A stretch of 64,000 bases of DNA. Source: Halodesulfovibrio sp. MK-HDV. Lineage in GTDB: Bacteria; Desulfobacterota; Desulfovibrionia; Desulfovibrionales; Desulfovibrionaceae. The stretch lies in the NCBI RefSeq assembly GCF_009914765.1, contig NZ_WYDS01000003.1, forward strand, positions 124,622-188,621. Reading direction: 5' to 3'. The notes under the pieces are model-generated. The model worked only from the letters and a program-made list of their open reading frames with translations, was not told the origin of the DNA and did no database searches. The position numbers were made by a program, and so were the translations under genes. The number at the start of each line of letters is the position of its first letter. The first letter of the stretch is position 1. This document shows positions 1-9,081 of the stretch, one piece after another.

Positions 1-3
1 AAA

Positions 4-50
4 AATGCAAAACTGTTATGATAATGAGCAGGAAAAAAAGGTTTTGCATT
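4..50. terminator. Inverted repeat, possible terminator of an upstream gene
   Basis: A perfect 10-bp inverted repeat (AATGCAAAAC at 4-13 and GTTTTGCATT at 41-50) is separated by 27 bases and followed by a T-rich stretch. It could end a gene left of the window. The loop is long, so this is tentative. Confidence 0.3.
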
Positions 51-61
51 GAATATTTTTT

Positions 62-143
62 AGGGCGTAGCGTCACGTTTCCTGAAAACAATTTTGTTGC
101 CATACAATGAGAGGGTGAACTCATTATAGTGACGCTACGCTCT
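62..143. repeat. 15-bp inverted repeat with long spacer
   Basis: The arm at 62-76 (AGGGCGTAGCGTCAC) matches the reverse complement of 129-143 at 14 of 15 bases, with 52 bases between the arms. It lies in the gap before the first gene. It could be a cruciform, a processed RNA or the ends of a tiny degenerate element. Nothing recognisable was seen from 144 to the first gene. Confidence 0.4.
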
Positions 144-406
144 ATACGCTTCAGCAGCCAGTCGGGGGAGCTAGCTTGCTTACAGTTCTCTATTAGCAAC
201 CTGCGTGCCAAAAAATACAGATTTGAATTTTGTCATGTATTACGGGTAAATAAAAAATGTAGTGCTATTTCCCGTGTATCGGGGTAGAGACGCTATGTAT
301 AAAATCTTTACGTTTTGTCCAGAACGTAAAGAAATTGAACAAATAAAATCATAATAGCATAAAATAATACGTTTTTATGCATAAGAGGCTTGGAGAACAG
401 GGCGCT

Positions 407-2266
407 ATGCGTTCAAAAAATACACGAAACGACACTTCATCGAGCAGGCTGCTCTCACCATATTGCATAGTAGGCGTTATCCTGCTTGTGGGCTTGGGCG
501 TAGCTTTTCTCACTTACAACTCCATTCAACAGAATACGAAAGAGTATGTGCGCCTGTACGAAGATAAAGGGGCATCACTTATTACGTCTGTAGAGGCGGG
601 AGTACGTACGGATTTGCGGAGCATGAACTCCACAATCCGGCTAAAACTCTTGCTTGACGAAATGGCAGACCGGCCTGAAATTTTCTTTATCGCGATCACA
701 TTTAGTGACGGCACCATCATGCAGAGCAGCTTTACCAAAGGGCAGCAACGTATGGAGGCGCAATTTTTACGGCGTATCGCCTTAGTTCGCGCAGGAGAAA
801 AGGGACGCTCAACCGTCTATAACGCGAATGAGCGCCAAATTTTTCTAGCTTACAGAGAGTTCTCTCCGCTAACTCGCAAAGAAATTTGGAAAAAACTGCG
901 AAAAGAGCCGACACTGAAACCTCTCGAACGGTTTCTAAGGGTCTTTCGGAAGAAAAGAGGTTCACCGCAAGCTGTCGCTCCCGTGGAGAGAAAGGTAGAC
1001 ACGCAGAACCTTGCAAAAGAAGTAAGTTCTCTTCTCGGAACAACAGATGAAGATAAGGAACAACCAGTCATTTATGTGGGACTGGATGCCCGCCCGCTTC
1101 GCGAGTTGCAGCGTACCAGCACAGTACAAACCGTTGTTACCAGCAGCAGTGTGCTCATATTGGCGATTGTGGGATTCCTATCATTATATTGGGCGCACCG
1201 TGCCCAGCTCTCACGTCGAAAAGCCGGACGCAGCCAAGCCATGGTTCAGGAAGTTATGTACAATCTGCCGGATGGACTGATTGTGACTGACAGTAACGAT
1301 CAGATCGTCTACATGAACGAATTGAGCAGGATTCTTCTGCACTGTGACGGTGATATAACCGCAGGGCTTGATGCTGCGCAGGTGCTGTTGCCTGATCTTG
1401 TGCCGTACTATCTTAGAGCACGAGAAGGGGAATTGCGCCGTGAGCAGATAATCGAACTTTCTACAGAAGCGTTGCCGCTACTGCCTGTGGGGGTTACCGG
1501 CTCTGTTATTAAAGATGAGCACGATGTGATAATCGGCACTGTTTTTCTTATGCGAGATCTACGTGAAATGCATAGCCTGCAAACAGAAGTTGAGCGTAAG
1601 GGAAAACTTGCGGCTATCGGCTCTCTTGCCGCTGGTGTTGCGCACGAAATCCGCAACCCGCTCAGCTCCATTAAAGGCGGGGCAACATATCTTAAGTCAC
1701 AGTTCACACAGGGCAGTGCCGGAGAAAAAACAGCCGCTATTGTTATTGATGAAGTAGAGCGCTTGAACCGCGTTATTACAGACTTGATAGGCCTTTCACG
1801 CCCTTCTGATTTAACGATGAAGCCTGTAGCTGTCGGGGATGTCATTGAGCATTGTACAGCCCTGATTACGCAGGAAGCTGAACTGCGCGACGTGCTTCTT
1901 TCAGTCTATATTCCCAAAGATACGCCGCATGTTTTGCTGGATACGGACAGGTTTTCGCAGGTTATTCTTAATCTATGCCTCAACAGCCTTGATGCCATGG
2001 ATGAAGGCGGCGACTTACAAGTGACAGTGGTGCCGGAGGCTCTCTCCATAAGCGTTATTGTAGAAGATAACGGTGAGGGGATGGATGTTGAGACAAAAGA
2101 ACGAATTTTTGAACCATATTTTACGACCAAATCCCATGGCACGGGGCTTGGGTTATCCGTAGTACATAAGATTATTGAAGCTCATAATGGAATTATTCGC
2201 GTGTTCTCCCATAAAGGGAAGGGCACACGATTCGTGATACAGCTACCTTGCATAGATAAGGAGTAA
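407..2266 (+). CDS. Membrane sensor histidine kinase, ZraS/AtoS-like
   Basis: Likely senses an envelope or periplasmic signal and phosphorylates the sigma-54 regulator encoded next to it. A transmembrane helix lies near residues 20-40 and a second near 245-265, enclosing a roughly 200-residue periplasmic region. A PAS-like segment follows, then a HisKA dimerisation helix with the phospho-acceptor motif AAGVAHEIRNPLSS, and an HATPase_c domain with NGEGMD and GTGLGLSVV motifs. I prefer ATG 407 to the in-frame ATG 377, which has no ribosome-binding site. The stop overlaps the regulator start by one base (TAATG), so the two are translationally coupled. The stimulus cannot be read from the sequence. 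Confidence 0.85.
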   Translation: MRSKNTRNDTSSSRLLSPYCIVGVILLVGLGVAFLTYNSIQQNTKEYVRLYEDKGASLITSVEAGVRTDLRSMNSTIRLKLLLDEMADRPEIFFIAITFSDGTIMQSSFTKGQQRMEAQFLRRIALVRAGEKGRSTVYNANERQIFLAYREFSPLTRKEIWKKLRKEPTLKPLERFLRVFRKKRGSPQAVAPVERKVDTQNLAKEVSSLLGTTDEDKEQPVIYVGLDARPLRELQRTSTVQTVVTSSSVLILAIVGFLSLYWAHRAQLSRRKAGRSQAMVQEVMYNLPDGLIVTDSNDQIVYMNELSRILLHCDGDITAGLDAAQVLLPDLVPYYLRAREGELRREQIIELSTEALPLLPVGVTGSVIKDEHDVIIGTVFLMRDLREMHSLQTEVERKGKLAAIGSLAAGVAHEIRNPLSSIKGGATYLKSQFTQGSAGEKTAAIVIDEVERLNRVITDLIGLSRPSDLTMKPVAVGDVIEHCTALITQEAELRDVLLSVYIPKDTPHVLLDTDRFSQVILNLCLNSLDAMDEGGDLQVTVVPEALSISVIVEDNGEGMDVETKERIFEPYFTTKSHGTGLGLSVVHKIIEAHNGIIRVFSHKGKGTRFVIQLPCIDKE

Positions 2267-3645
2267 TGATGCCAGCGCATATTCTAATTGTTGATGATGA
2301 CGGTTCGCACCGCACGGTACTCCGCACTATTATTGAAGACTGGGGATACGAAGTTTCTGAGGCTCCTGATGGAGAAACAGCAGTGGCTATGACGCTGGAG
2401 CGTCCGTATGACAGCGTGCTTATGGATATCCGCATGGGCGGTATGGACGGTATTACAGCCCAGAAGCATATAGCAAAGCACAATCCCTCGATTCCTGTAC
2501 TTATTATGACAGCGTATTCTTCTATTAATACTGCTGTATTAGCCCTGAAACAGGGCGCATATGACTATCTTATTAAACCGCTTGATTTTGATGTATTGCA
2601 GCTCACCATTGAACGAATGCTGGATCATACTCGTCTTGCGGAAGAGAATCGCTCGCTGAAAGAAAAGAGCTCGGGGCAAAACCAGTTCGGCATGGTTGGC
2701 AGCAGCGAACGAATGCATGAATTGGTGGAAACCATCACAACCGTAGCTCCGACGCACGCACCTATCCTCATTACAGGAGAGTCCGGGACAGGTAAGGAAC
2801 TCGTTGCGAAGGCAGTGTACAGCGCTAGTGGGCGCTCGACTCAGCCTTTTGTAACAATTAACTGTGCAGCTTTGAGTGAAAACTTGCTCGAGTCTGAATT
2901 ATTCGGGCACGAGAAAGGGGCTTTTACAGGGGCGGACAAACGTCGTGACGGTTTGTTCTGGCAAGCAAACGGCGGCACCATTTTTATGGATGAAGTGGGT
3001 GAAATTCCGTTGTCGTTGCAGGCGAAACTGTTGCGCGTATTGCAGCAGGGGGAACTGCAGCGTGTAGGTAGTGACGCTATTTTGCATGTAGATATTCGAG
3101 TAATCGCGGCAACAAACCGGGATTTGCAGGACGAGGTAGCAAACAAAACGTTCCGTGAAGATCTGTATTACCGTCTGAATGTTATCGGTCTGGAGGTTCC
3201 TTCGTTGCGGGAGCGGCAGGCAGATATTCCATTGTTGGCAGAATATTTCATGGATATTTATGCAGAAAAATACGGCAAAAAAATTGTCGGATTTTCCCCG
3301 CAGGCTATGGATGCCTTAGTGAATAATCCGTGGCAGGGAAATATTCGGGAGTTGGAAAATACCATGGAACGCGCGGTTATTATGGCCACAACTGACTATA
3401 TTACCGATAAAGAGCTTCCAGCTAACTTGCGAAAAGCGCTGCTTGACCAGAATGGTGAAAATAGTGACGGCGTGGATTTGCCGTTAGGTGATGTTTCGCT
3501 TGAGAGTCTCGAAAAACGCGCAGTGCAGGCAGCACTTAAAAAACATAAAAAGAAAGTGGATGCAGCCAGTGCGCTTGGAATTACTCGCGCTACGTTGCAT
3601 AGTAAGATTAAGAAGTATTGTCTTGAAGAGCAGAAAAAAAAGTAA
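2266..3645 (+). CDS. Sigma-54-dependent response regulator, ZraR/AtoC-like
   Basis: Partner of the kinase just upstream. A receiver domain occupies residues 1-120 (acidic pocket DDDG near the start, acceptor in VLMDIRMGG, conserved lysine in YLIKPLD). The AAA+ sigma-54 activation domain spans about 140-380 with Walker A GESGTGKE, the sigma-54 contact loop GAFTGA and Walker B IFMDEVGE. A Fis-type helix-turn-helix is at the C-terminus (SALGITRATLHSKIKKY). The 459-residue length is normal for the family. All residues needed for phosphorylation-controlled activation at -24/-12 promoters are present. The target genes are not evident in the flanks; a clear terminator follows. Confidence 0.9.
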   Translation: MMPAHILIVDDDGSHRTVLRTIIEDWGYEVSEAPDGETAVAMTLERPYDSVLMDIRMGGMDGITAQKHIAKHNPSIPVLIMTAYSSINTAVLALKQGAYDYLIKPLDFDVLQLTIERMLDHTRLAEENRSLKEKSSGQNQFGMVGSSERMHELVETITTVAPTHAPILITGESGTGKELVAKAVYSASGRSTQPFVTINCAALSENLLESELFGHEKGAFTGADKRRDGLFWQANGGTIFMDEVGEIPLSLQAKLLRVLQQGELQRVGSDAILHVDIRVIAATNRDLQDEVANKTFREDLYYRLNVIGLEVPSLRERQADIPLLAEYFMDIYAEKYGKKIVGFSPQAMDALVNNPWQGNIRELENTMERAVIMATTDYITDKELPANLRKALLDQNGENSDGVDLPLGDVSLESLEKRAVQAALKKHKKKVDAASALGITRATLHSKIKKYCLEEQKKK

Positions 3646-3714
3646 TTATTGTAGATAAATTTGTGCAGTCAGCTGATATCAGCATGAATTGCAAATGGTG
3701 TTATTTAAATATTT

Positions 3715-3762
3715 AGAAGGCAAAATGCTCCGATAGATCGGTGTGCTTTGCCTTCTTTTTTT
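3715..3762 (+). terminator. Rho-independent terminator after the ZraSR-like pair
   Basis: A 10-bp stem AGAAGGCAAA/TTTGCCTTCT with a secondary CCGAT/ATCGG hairpin inside it, followed by a T tract. It lies 70 bases after the regulator stop. The rest of the gap to the K+ channel gene at 4008 holds nothing recognisable. Confidence 0.85.
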
Positions 3763-4007
3763 ATGGTGTACAACGTGTCGTATAATTTAGAATGAAATAG
3801 TTGTTTATAGTAATTTCACGTGCGTACTAACGCTGTGTTGAGGTTAGGGGGCGGGGCAAATGAATCTGTATAGGCACATCACGTTATAAGAATATGCACT
3901 GTGATGCCTGCTGTTTTCATTTTATCTATATATGTCTAGTTAATACTGGAAGAAAACAGCATTTATGTCTTACTAAAGGAGATTACTTAACAGAGCGGTG
4001 GAAACAT

Positions 4008-4811
4008 ATGAAATGCAGGTCAATAAAGCAGATAGTATATGATACGATGTACTTGCAGGATACTCTTCTAGGCAAGGTGTTCAATATTCTCCTAGTGGCG
4101 AGTATTGTGATGTCAGTACTTGTTGTACTTGCGTACTCAATCCCCTCTGTTGCGGCAGAATATTGGTATGCAGTAAATTATTTGGAATTTTTTTTCACGA
4201 TTCTTTTTACCATAGAATACATCTTTCGAATTTGGTGCACACCTTCGCCGAAAACATATATATTCAGTACTTTCGGTGTGATAGACTTCCTGTCTGTTGC
4301 GCCTACATGGATAACAATCCTCTTTCCTCTCTTCCCTTCCCTCGCCTTATTACGTCTTTTCCGCGTGTTACGTATCCTGCGTCTAGTAAAGTTATTGCAG
4401 TATTTGAACGATACGCATTTAATGGTGCAGATTTTACGTAACAGTCGACGCAGGATTGCCGTATTGTCTTTATGGATTATGGTGCTCGTAGTTATCTTCG
4501 GAACGCTTATGTACGTGATCGAAGGTCAGGAGCATGGTTTTACATCCATCCCCACCTCAATTTATTGGGCAATCGTCACTTTGACTACAGTAGGCTATGG
4601 CGACATTACTCCACAGACTGTATTAGGTAAGGCTGTTGCAGCACTTATTATGTTGATCGGGTACAGTATGATTGTGATACTCGCCGGCGTTATTTCACAA
4701 GAGTTTTCTGATGTGAAAAAGGAAATTCATGGAATGGCATGCGGTTCCTGTGGAATGAGTGGTCATGAACATGACGCTGTATATTGCAAGCATTGTGGAG
4801 CCCGACTGTAG
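4008..4811 (+). CDS. Voltage-gated potassium channel (Kv type) with C-terminal zinc ribbon
   Basis: Six-helix tetrameric cation channel of the ion_trans family. Hydrophobic helices S1-S3 are followed by an arginine-rich S4 voltage sensor (RLFRVLRILRLVKLL), S5, the pore helix, the K+ selectivity filter TVGYGD, and S6. After S6 comes a short tail with CGSC and CKHC pairs that looks like a small zinc ribbon, an unusual addition for a bacterial Kv channel. I chose ATG 4008, preceded by a GGTGG ribosome-binding site. The frame is open upstream to 3894, but that extension is Cys/His-rich and unlike the family. The gene stands alone. Confidence 0.85.
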   Translation: MKCRSIKQIVYDTMYLQDTLLGKVFNILLVASIVMSVLVVLAYSIPSVAAEYWYAVNYLEFFFTILFTIEYIFRIWCTPSPKTYIFSTFGVIDFLSVAPTWITILFPLFPSLALLRLFRVLRILRLVKLLQYLNDTHLMVQILRNSRRRIAVLSLWIMVLVVIFGTLMYVIEGQEHGFTSIPTSIYWAIVTLTTVGYGDITPQTVLGKAVAALIMLIGYSMIVILAGVISQEFSDVKKEIHGMACGSCGMSGHEHDAVYCKHCGARL

Positions 4812-5139
4812 CAGTGTTTCTATAGATGAACAGTGTAATTTTTAGGTGTTGATACTTTAATTGACACATACTAACATGCCATGCGTGTAGTACACAAAAG
4901 CAAAATTTCATCTTTCATAGAAGCAAGATACATAGATTGCTAGATTGCTGGGAAATGATTCAAAATATACACCCACGACCTTTCTTTGGGGTCACAGTGC
5001 ATATGTTATCAATAGAGAATGATCGATAACTACATTCACTGCGGCTGTGATCTCTTCTTTTACATCTGTCTTGTATATAAAATACCGTTGCTAAACTGTG
5101 ACAGTATTCAGATAGAATTAGCCCCGGGTTGGAGCTCTT
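4812..5139. other. Intergenic region with nested inverted repeats
   Basis: No gene seen in these 328 bases. From about 4992 to 5052 there are nested repeats (TCACAG/CTGTGA outside, GTTATC/GATAAC inside) that could fold into a long imperfect hairpin. There is no clear T tract, so I do not call it a terminator. Confidence 0.4.
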
Positions 5140-6495
5140 ATGTCGATGGAAAGTGTTTTAGCTAAAATGGAATTTAGAAAGTTCGAGGCTAGCATAGTAG
5201 ACTTTTTTTCCAAAAAAAATGGCTATGCTATCGTCTTGACTGAAGACACCAACTTTACAGCACTTTTGCGGCAAACACTCAACAAGCATCTTGGCTTGCG
5301 AAATAAGTGTTTTTCGCAAGTGAGTACAGTTGAAGACGCCCTTAAACAAATTAGAAAAGAGCTTGCTGCCGGTAAGAAACTGTTAGTTTTTATTGAGCGT
5401 ATTCATAGAGATAAAGAGATGGCCTTTCTTGTCCGCAGGATTAAGAAAGACTTTAAGCAATGCAAGGTCTTCATAACAATGACCGAAGCACCGCGTGAAC
5501 AGTTTATTCTTTTGCACGAACTGGGCGCGGATAACTTTATTACTAAACCTATTGCGATCAATACCTTTATCGAAAAAGTTGCACATAGCATCAAGCCGCA
5601 GGGTAAGATGGGGCAACTTATTGATATTGCAAAAACAATGCTGGAACAGGGCGCATATGAAGATGCAGCCAAGGTCGGCAGGACAGTGCTTAACGCAAAG
5701 CCTAATTTTTCAGCAGCACTTCTTGTTATGGGAGATGCATATAAAGGGTTGAAAAAGTACGAGCTTGCGCACAAGTGTTATCTTGGAGCAGGAGATTCTG
5801 CCCCGTTGTTTCTTGATCCACTTAAAAAGCTTGCAGATTTATACGGTGTTGCCGGAGTGAAAAAACGGCAGCTGGATTGCCTTACAAAGTTGGATAAGAT
5901 GAGTCCGCTTAACGTGGAACGCAAGCTGGACATTGGCCATATTTATGTTGAGCTTGGGAACTATGTAAGTGCGGATGTGTATTTTGAAGGCGCGCTTCGA
6001 CAGGCTAACAAAGAGGCAATAGATTATGTCGGGAATGTTTCCCAGCAGATAGCCTCCGCGTACGAAAAGCGTGATCCGGCACGGGCAGAGCAATACCTGC
6101 GTAGGGCATTGCGAGCCAAAGGTGATAACCTCGATAAAGCTGATGTGGAAACTTTCAACAGCCTCGGTATTGTGCTGCGTAAGCAGGGCAAGTGGCGTGA
6201 GGCTATTTATGAATACAAGCGGGCATTGCAGGTTTCCCGTCGAGATGAGAACTTGTACTACAACATTGCCATTGCTTCTGCGGAGGGCAAAGAGTTTGTA
6301 CAGTCATCAATGTATTTAAAGAAAGTTATTCAACTTAACGAAGATTTTGTGCGGACAGAAACAGCCATTGCGTACAACATGGGACTCATTTTTTATAAAG
6401 CTGTCGACCATGTGATGGCTAAAATGCATTTGCAGATATGTCTTGCTATGGACCCGAATCATGCTGGCGCGAAAAAGGTTTTATCACTTATGTAA
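5140..6495 (+). CDS. Pseudo-receiver domain fused to TPR repeats
   Basis: A soluble 451-residue protein, probably a scaffold or signalling adaptor. Residues about 25-150 read as a CheY-like receiver fold, but the usual phospho-acceptor segment (DLVLLD type) reads LLVFIERI, with Glu in place of Asp. The later lysine is kept (NFITKPIA). From about 155 to the end there are five to six tetratricopeptide repeats, the clearest being LGIVLRKQGKWREAIYEYKRAL. An SD site (GGAG) precedes ATG 5140. Receiver-TPR proteins are common in Desulfovibrio. The Glu substitution suggests phosphorylation-independent signalling, which is inference. It is flanked by intergenic gaps and has no obvious partner gene. 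Confidence 0.75.
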   Translation: MSMESVLAKMEFRKFEASIVDFFSKKNGYAIVLTEDTNFTALLRQTLNKHLGLRNKCFSQVSTVEDALKQIRKELAAGKKLLVFIERIHRDKEMAFLVRRIKKDFKQCKVFITMTEAPREQFILLHELGADNFITKPIAINTFIEKVAHSIKPQGKMGQLIDIAKTMLEQGAYEDAAKVGRTVLNAKPNFSAALLVMGDAYKGLKKYELAHKCYLGAGDSAPLFLDPLKKLADLYGVAGVKKRQLDCLTKLDKMSPLNVERKLDIGHIYVELGNYVSADVYFEGALRQANKEAIDYVGNVSQQIASAYEKRDPARAEQYLRRALRAKGDNLDKADVETFNSLGIVLRKQGKWREAIYEYKRALQVSRRDENLYYNIAIASAEGKEFVQSSMYLKKVIQLNEDFVRTETAIAYNMGLIFYKAVDHVMAKMHLQICLAMDPNHAGAKKVLSLM

Positions 6496-6745
6496 ATTTT
6501 GTTCTTCGAGAACGTGAAAGGCAGTCTTTTTTTCAAAGTTGTTGCAAAGTTTTTTATAGACCAGCACAACAGGTAAAACGAGGGCTGTCTTTTTTTGTTA
6601 CTGAAAATAAAGGGAAATGTACTCAAAAAACACTACGATTCAAGAGTCACATTTTTGAAAGAGCACTACTTGAGGTTATCTGCAAAAATTGATATAGAAC
6701 AAATCACACCATGAAAAAGTATATCTTCCTTGAGGAGGGGCGGAA

Positions 6746-7918
6746 GTGGCACACACTAAAGTAAACAAAACAATTTCTGAGATTAATGAGCGAATTCGTT
6801 CCGGTAAAGCTGTTGTACTTAACGCTGAAGAAATGACTGAAGCTGTTCGTACAATGGGTAAAGAAAAGGCTGCCAAAGAGGTAGACGTTGTGACTACCGG
6901 CACATTTTCGCCAATGTGCTCATCCGGACTTCTTTTCAACATCGGGCAGCAGGAACCGCCTACCATTAAAGCATCCAAAGTTACTCTTAACGGCGTACCT
7001 GCATATGCAGGGCTTGCCGCAGTGGATGGGTATTTAGGCGCAACTGAAGCACGGGAAGATGATCCGCTTAACAAGGTCTACCCTGGTCAGTTTAACTATG
7101 GCGGCGGTAACGTAATCGAAGACCTTGTTGCCGGACGTGCAGTTACTCTGCGTGCTGAAGGCTACGGGACGGATTGTTATCCGCGTAAGCTGTATGAAAA
7201 AGATATTACCATAAAAGATTTGCCGCATGCAGAGTTGTTCAACCCGCGTAACTGCTACCAGAACTACAATGCTGCTGTGAACCTTACCAGCCGTATCATT
7301 TATACGTACATGGGGCCGCTTAAGCCGAATATGCGTAATGTGAACTTTGCGACTGCAGGGTGTTTGTCACCATTATTCAATGATCCTTTATTTAAAACCA
7401 TCGGGCTTGGTACTCGTATCTTCCTTGGTGGCGGTATCGGCTACGTAATCGGTGCAGGTACACAGCATGTGCCTAACCCTAAACGTAACGAACGCGGCAT
7501 CCCACTTTCACCTGCCGGAACACTGGAGTTGAAAGGCGATTTAAAACAAATGGATGCAAGATACTTGCGTGGCCTCAGTTTCTTAGGGTACGGTAACACC
7601 ATGAGTGTTGGTGTCGGTATTCCGATTCCGATTCTTAACGAAGAAATGGCGTGGTACACAGGTGTTGCAGACAGCGACATCCAGATGCCGGTAAAAGATT
7701 ACGGGCACGATTATCCAAACGGATTACCACGAGTACTGCAACATTGTACCTACGAAGAACTGAAATCCGGTGAAGTAGAGATCATGGGTGAAAAGGTTGA
7801 AGCTGTACCAATGACCAGCTACCCAATTTCACTTGAAATTGCAGACAAACTCAAAGAATGGATTCAAAAGGGTGAGTTTCTTTTGAGCGAACCAGTGGAA
7901 AAAATACCCGCATGGTAA
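6746..7918 (+). CDS. Homocysteine biosynthesis protein, DUF39/HcyBio family
   Basis: Belongs to the DUF39 family, which genetic work in methanogens and Desulfovibrio links to direct formation of homocysteine from aspartate semialdehyde. The 390-residue length and the blocks TTGTFSPMCSSG, GGGIGYVIGAGTQH and PNPKRNERGIPLSPAG fit that family. GTG is the start: a strong GAGGAGGGG site (6732-6740) sits a few bases upstream. The last seven bases overlap the ATG of the LarE-like gene, so the two are co-translated, which fits a shared sulfur-insertion role. The C-terminal ferredoxin/NIL partner often encoded beside DUF39 is not here. Confidence 0.85.
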   Translation: MAHTKVNKTISEINERIRSGKAVVLNAEEMTEAVRTMGKEKAAKEVDVVTTGTFSPMCSSGLLFNIGQQEPPTIKASKVTLNGVPAYAGLAAVDGYLGATEAREDDPLNKVYPGQFNYGGGNVIEDLVAGRAVTLRAEGYGTDCYPRKLYEKDITIKDLPHAELFNPRNCYQNYNAAVNLTSRIIYTYMGPLKPNMRNVNFATAGCLSPLFNDPLFKTIGLGTRIFLGGGIGYVIGAGTQHVPNPKRNERGIPLSPAGTLELKGDLKQMDARYLRGLSFLGYGNTMSVGVGIPIPILNEEMAWYTGVADSDIQMPVKDYGHDYPNGLPRVLQHCTYEELKSGEVEIMGEKVEAVPMTSYPISLEIADKLKEWIQKGEFLLSEPVEKIPAW

Positions 7919-8718
7919 ATACTGCTAAACTTGAAGCCCTTGAGTCTAAACTCAAGGGCTTTTTTTCTCCCGTTCTGGCCTTTTCCGGTGGTGTAGACAG
8001 CCGTTTTCTGGCGCATGTCATGCATCGTGCGGAAATTGATTTTATGGCTGTGCATATTACCGGCGAACATGTGCCGCGTGCAGAGTCTGCAAAAGCTTTA
8101 AACTGGTTGCAAACCCATGATATCCCGTATCAGGCGCTGCGACTTTCGCCGCTTTCTGTTCCGGAGATCGCCGCAAATGATAAATTCCGCTGTTATCACT
8201 GCAAGCGTCTGTTGTTTTCAACCATCAAAGAGATGGCGCAGGTTAACGGCGGTGAGGGTGAACAGCCTGTAATTATTGATGGAACAAATGCATCTGACCT
8301 TGGTGAATATCGACCGGGGCTGAAGGCTTTGGAAGAACTAGGTATTGTCAGTCCGCTTGCTTTGTGTTCCATTACGAAAGACGAGGTGCGTACGTTGGCG
8401 GTTGCTACAGGGATGGAGCATGCTGACCAACCGGCGACACCGTGTTTGCTTACACGTTTTTCGTATGGCTCCACGCCGGACGAACAGCTTCTGCAACAGG
8501 TAGAAGACTGCGAGATTGCTCTCAAACGGTATGGCTTGCAAAATTTTAGAGTTCGAATTTTAGATGACGGATCGCAGCTACTTCAAGTTTCAAACGCTGA
8601 AAAAGGCGTGTTGCTCAAACACCACGAAGCCATTGAAGGAACCCTGCGCAGCGCGGGATTTGAATTCGCAAAAATACACTGTTCCGAACGGATAAGCGGA
8701 TTTTATGACCGGAAATAG
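7912..8718 (+). CDS. larE: ATP-dependent sacrificial sulfur transferase, LarE-like
   Basis: PP-loop (adenine alpha hydrolase) protein of 268 residues. The ATP pyrophosphatase loop is SGGVDS at residues 25-30. A CYHC pair is at about 94-97, and Cys178 lies in PCLLTRFSYG, which matches the segment of Lactobacillus LarE where the sacrificial cysteine donates its sulfur. LarE normally builds the nickel-pincer cofactor of lactate racemase, but larB and larC are not in the window. Overlap with the DUF39 gene makes sulfur delivery for homocysteine synthesis an alternative role (inference). The family is well supported; the physiological acceptor is not. Confidence 0.8.
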   Translation: MVNTAKLEALESKLKGFFSPVLAFSGGVDSRFLAHVMHRAEIDFMAVHITGEHVPRAESAKALNWLQTHDIPYQALRLSPLSVPEIAANDKFRCYHCKRLLFSTIKEMAQVNGGEGEQPVIIDGTNASDLGEYRPGLKALEELGIVSPLALCSITKDEVRTLAVATGMEHADQPATPCLLTRFSYGSTPDEQLLQQVEDCEIALKRYGLQNFRVRILDDGSQLLQVSNAEKGVLLKHHEAIEGTLRSAGFEFAKIHCSERISGFYDRK

Positions 8719-8807
8719 AATCATTTGCGAATCTATAGCATCACTAGACAACATAGGTCTTCTTCTGTATCATCCCGACTTTCGAAAAGACCGCAAGGAG
8801 AAATATA

Positions 8808-8918
8808 ATGGCTCATAACAAACACGAACGTAAGAAAGAACTCGATCGTCGTCGTAAGCGTCGTAAAGAAGCAACAAAACTTCGTATCAAAGAAGCTATT
8901 GCTGCTAAGAAAGCATAG
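8808..8918 (+). CDS. Very small basic protein, 36 residues
   Basis: A short gene with an excellent AAGGAG site (8795-8800) eight bases before ATG. The product is almost entirely Lys/Arg/Glu/Ala (begins MAHNKHERKKELDRRR) and should form one charged amphipathic helix. Short proteins of this composition occur in Desulfovibrionaceae (I recall the DUF6800 label but cannot confirm it). Function unknown; the composition suggests nucleic-acid or ribosome binding, which is inference. A hairpin terminator follows. Confidence 0.7.
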   Translation: MAHNKHERKKELDRRRKRRKEATKLRIKEAIAAKKA

Positions 8919-9005
8919 TTTTTTTACGATAAAGTATCGATTGCTTACAGCTTCGATAATGTTTTCCAGCTACATTTGTAGGCTGTAGAACGGCATTTTT
9001 CTTGG

Positions 9006-9056
9006 CAGCGGTTTCATGTTTATTAACATTGAAGCCGCTGTTTAGCATTTTTTAAG
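9006..9056 (+). terminator. Hairpin terminator after the 36-residue gene
   Basis: Stem GCAGCGG...CCGCTG with further pairing of TTTCATGTT to AACATTGAA, followed by an AT-rich stretch with a T run near 9049-9054. It ends the unit before the fmdB-like gene. Confidence 0.6.
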
Positions 9057-9081
9057 TTTTGTTTTGTTGATGGAGGGTTTC

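Noticed and set aside
3894-4007. Upstream extension of the K+ channel to ATG 3894
   Set aside because: No ribosome-binding site and composition unlike Kv N-termini; ATG 4008 has GGTGG upstream.
6711-6764. 17-codon frame overlapping the DUF39 start, possible leader peptide
   Set aside because: No ribosome-binding site of its own, and the overlap is explained by the GAGGAGGGG site of the real gene.
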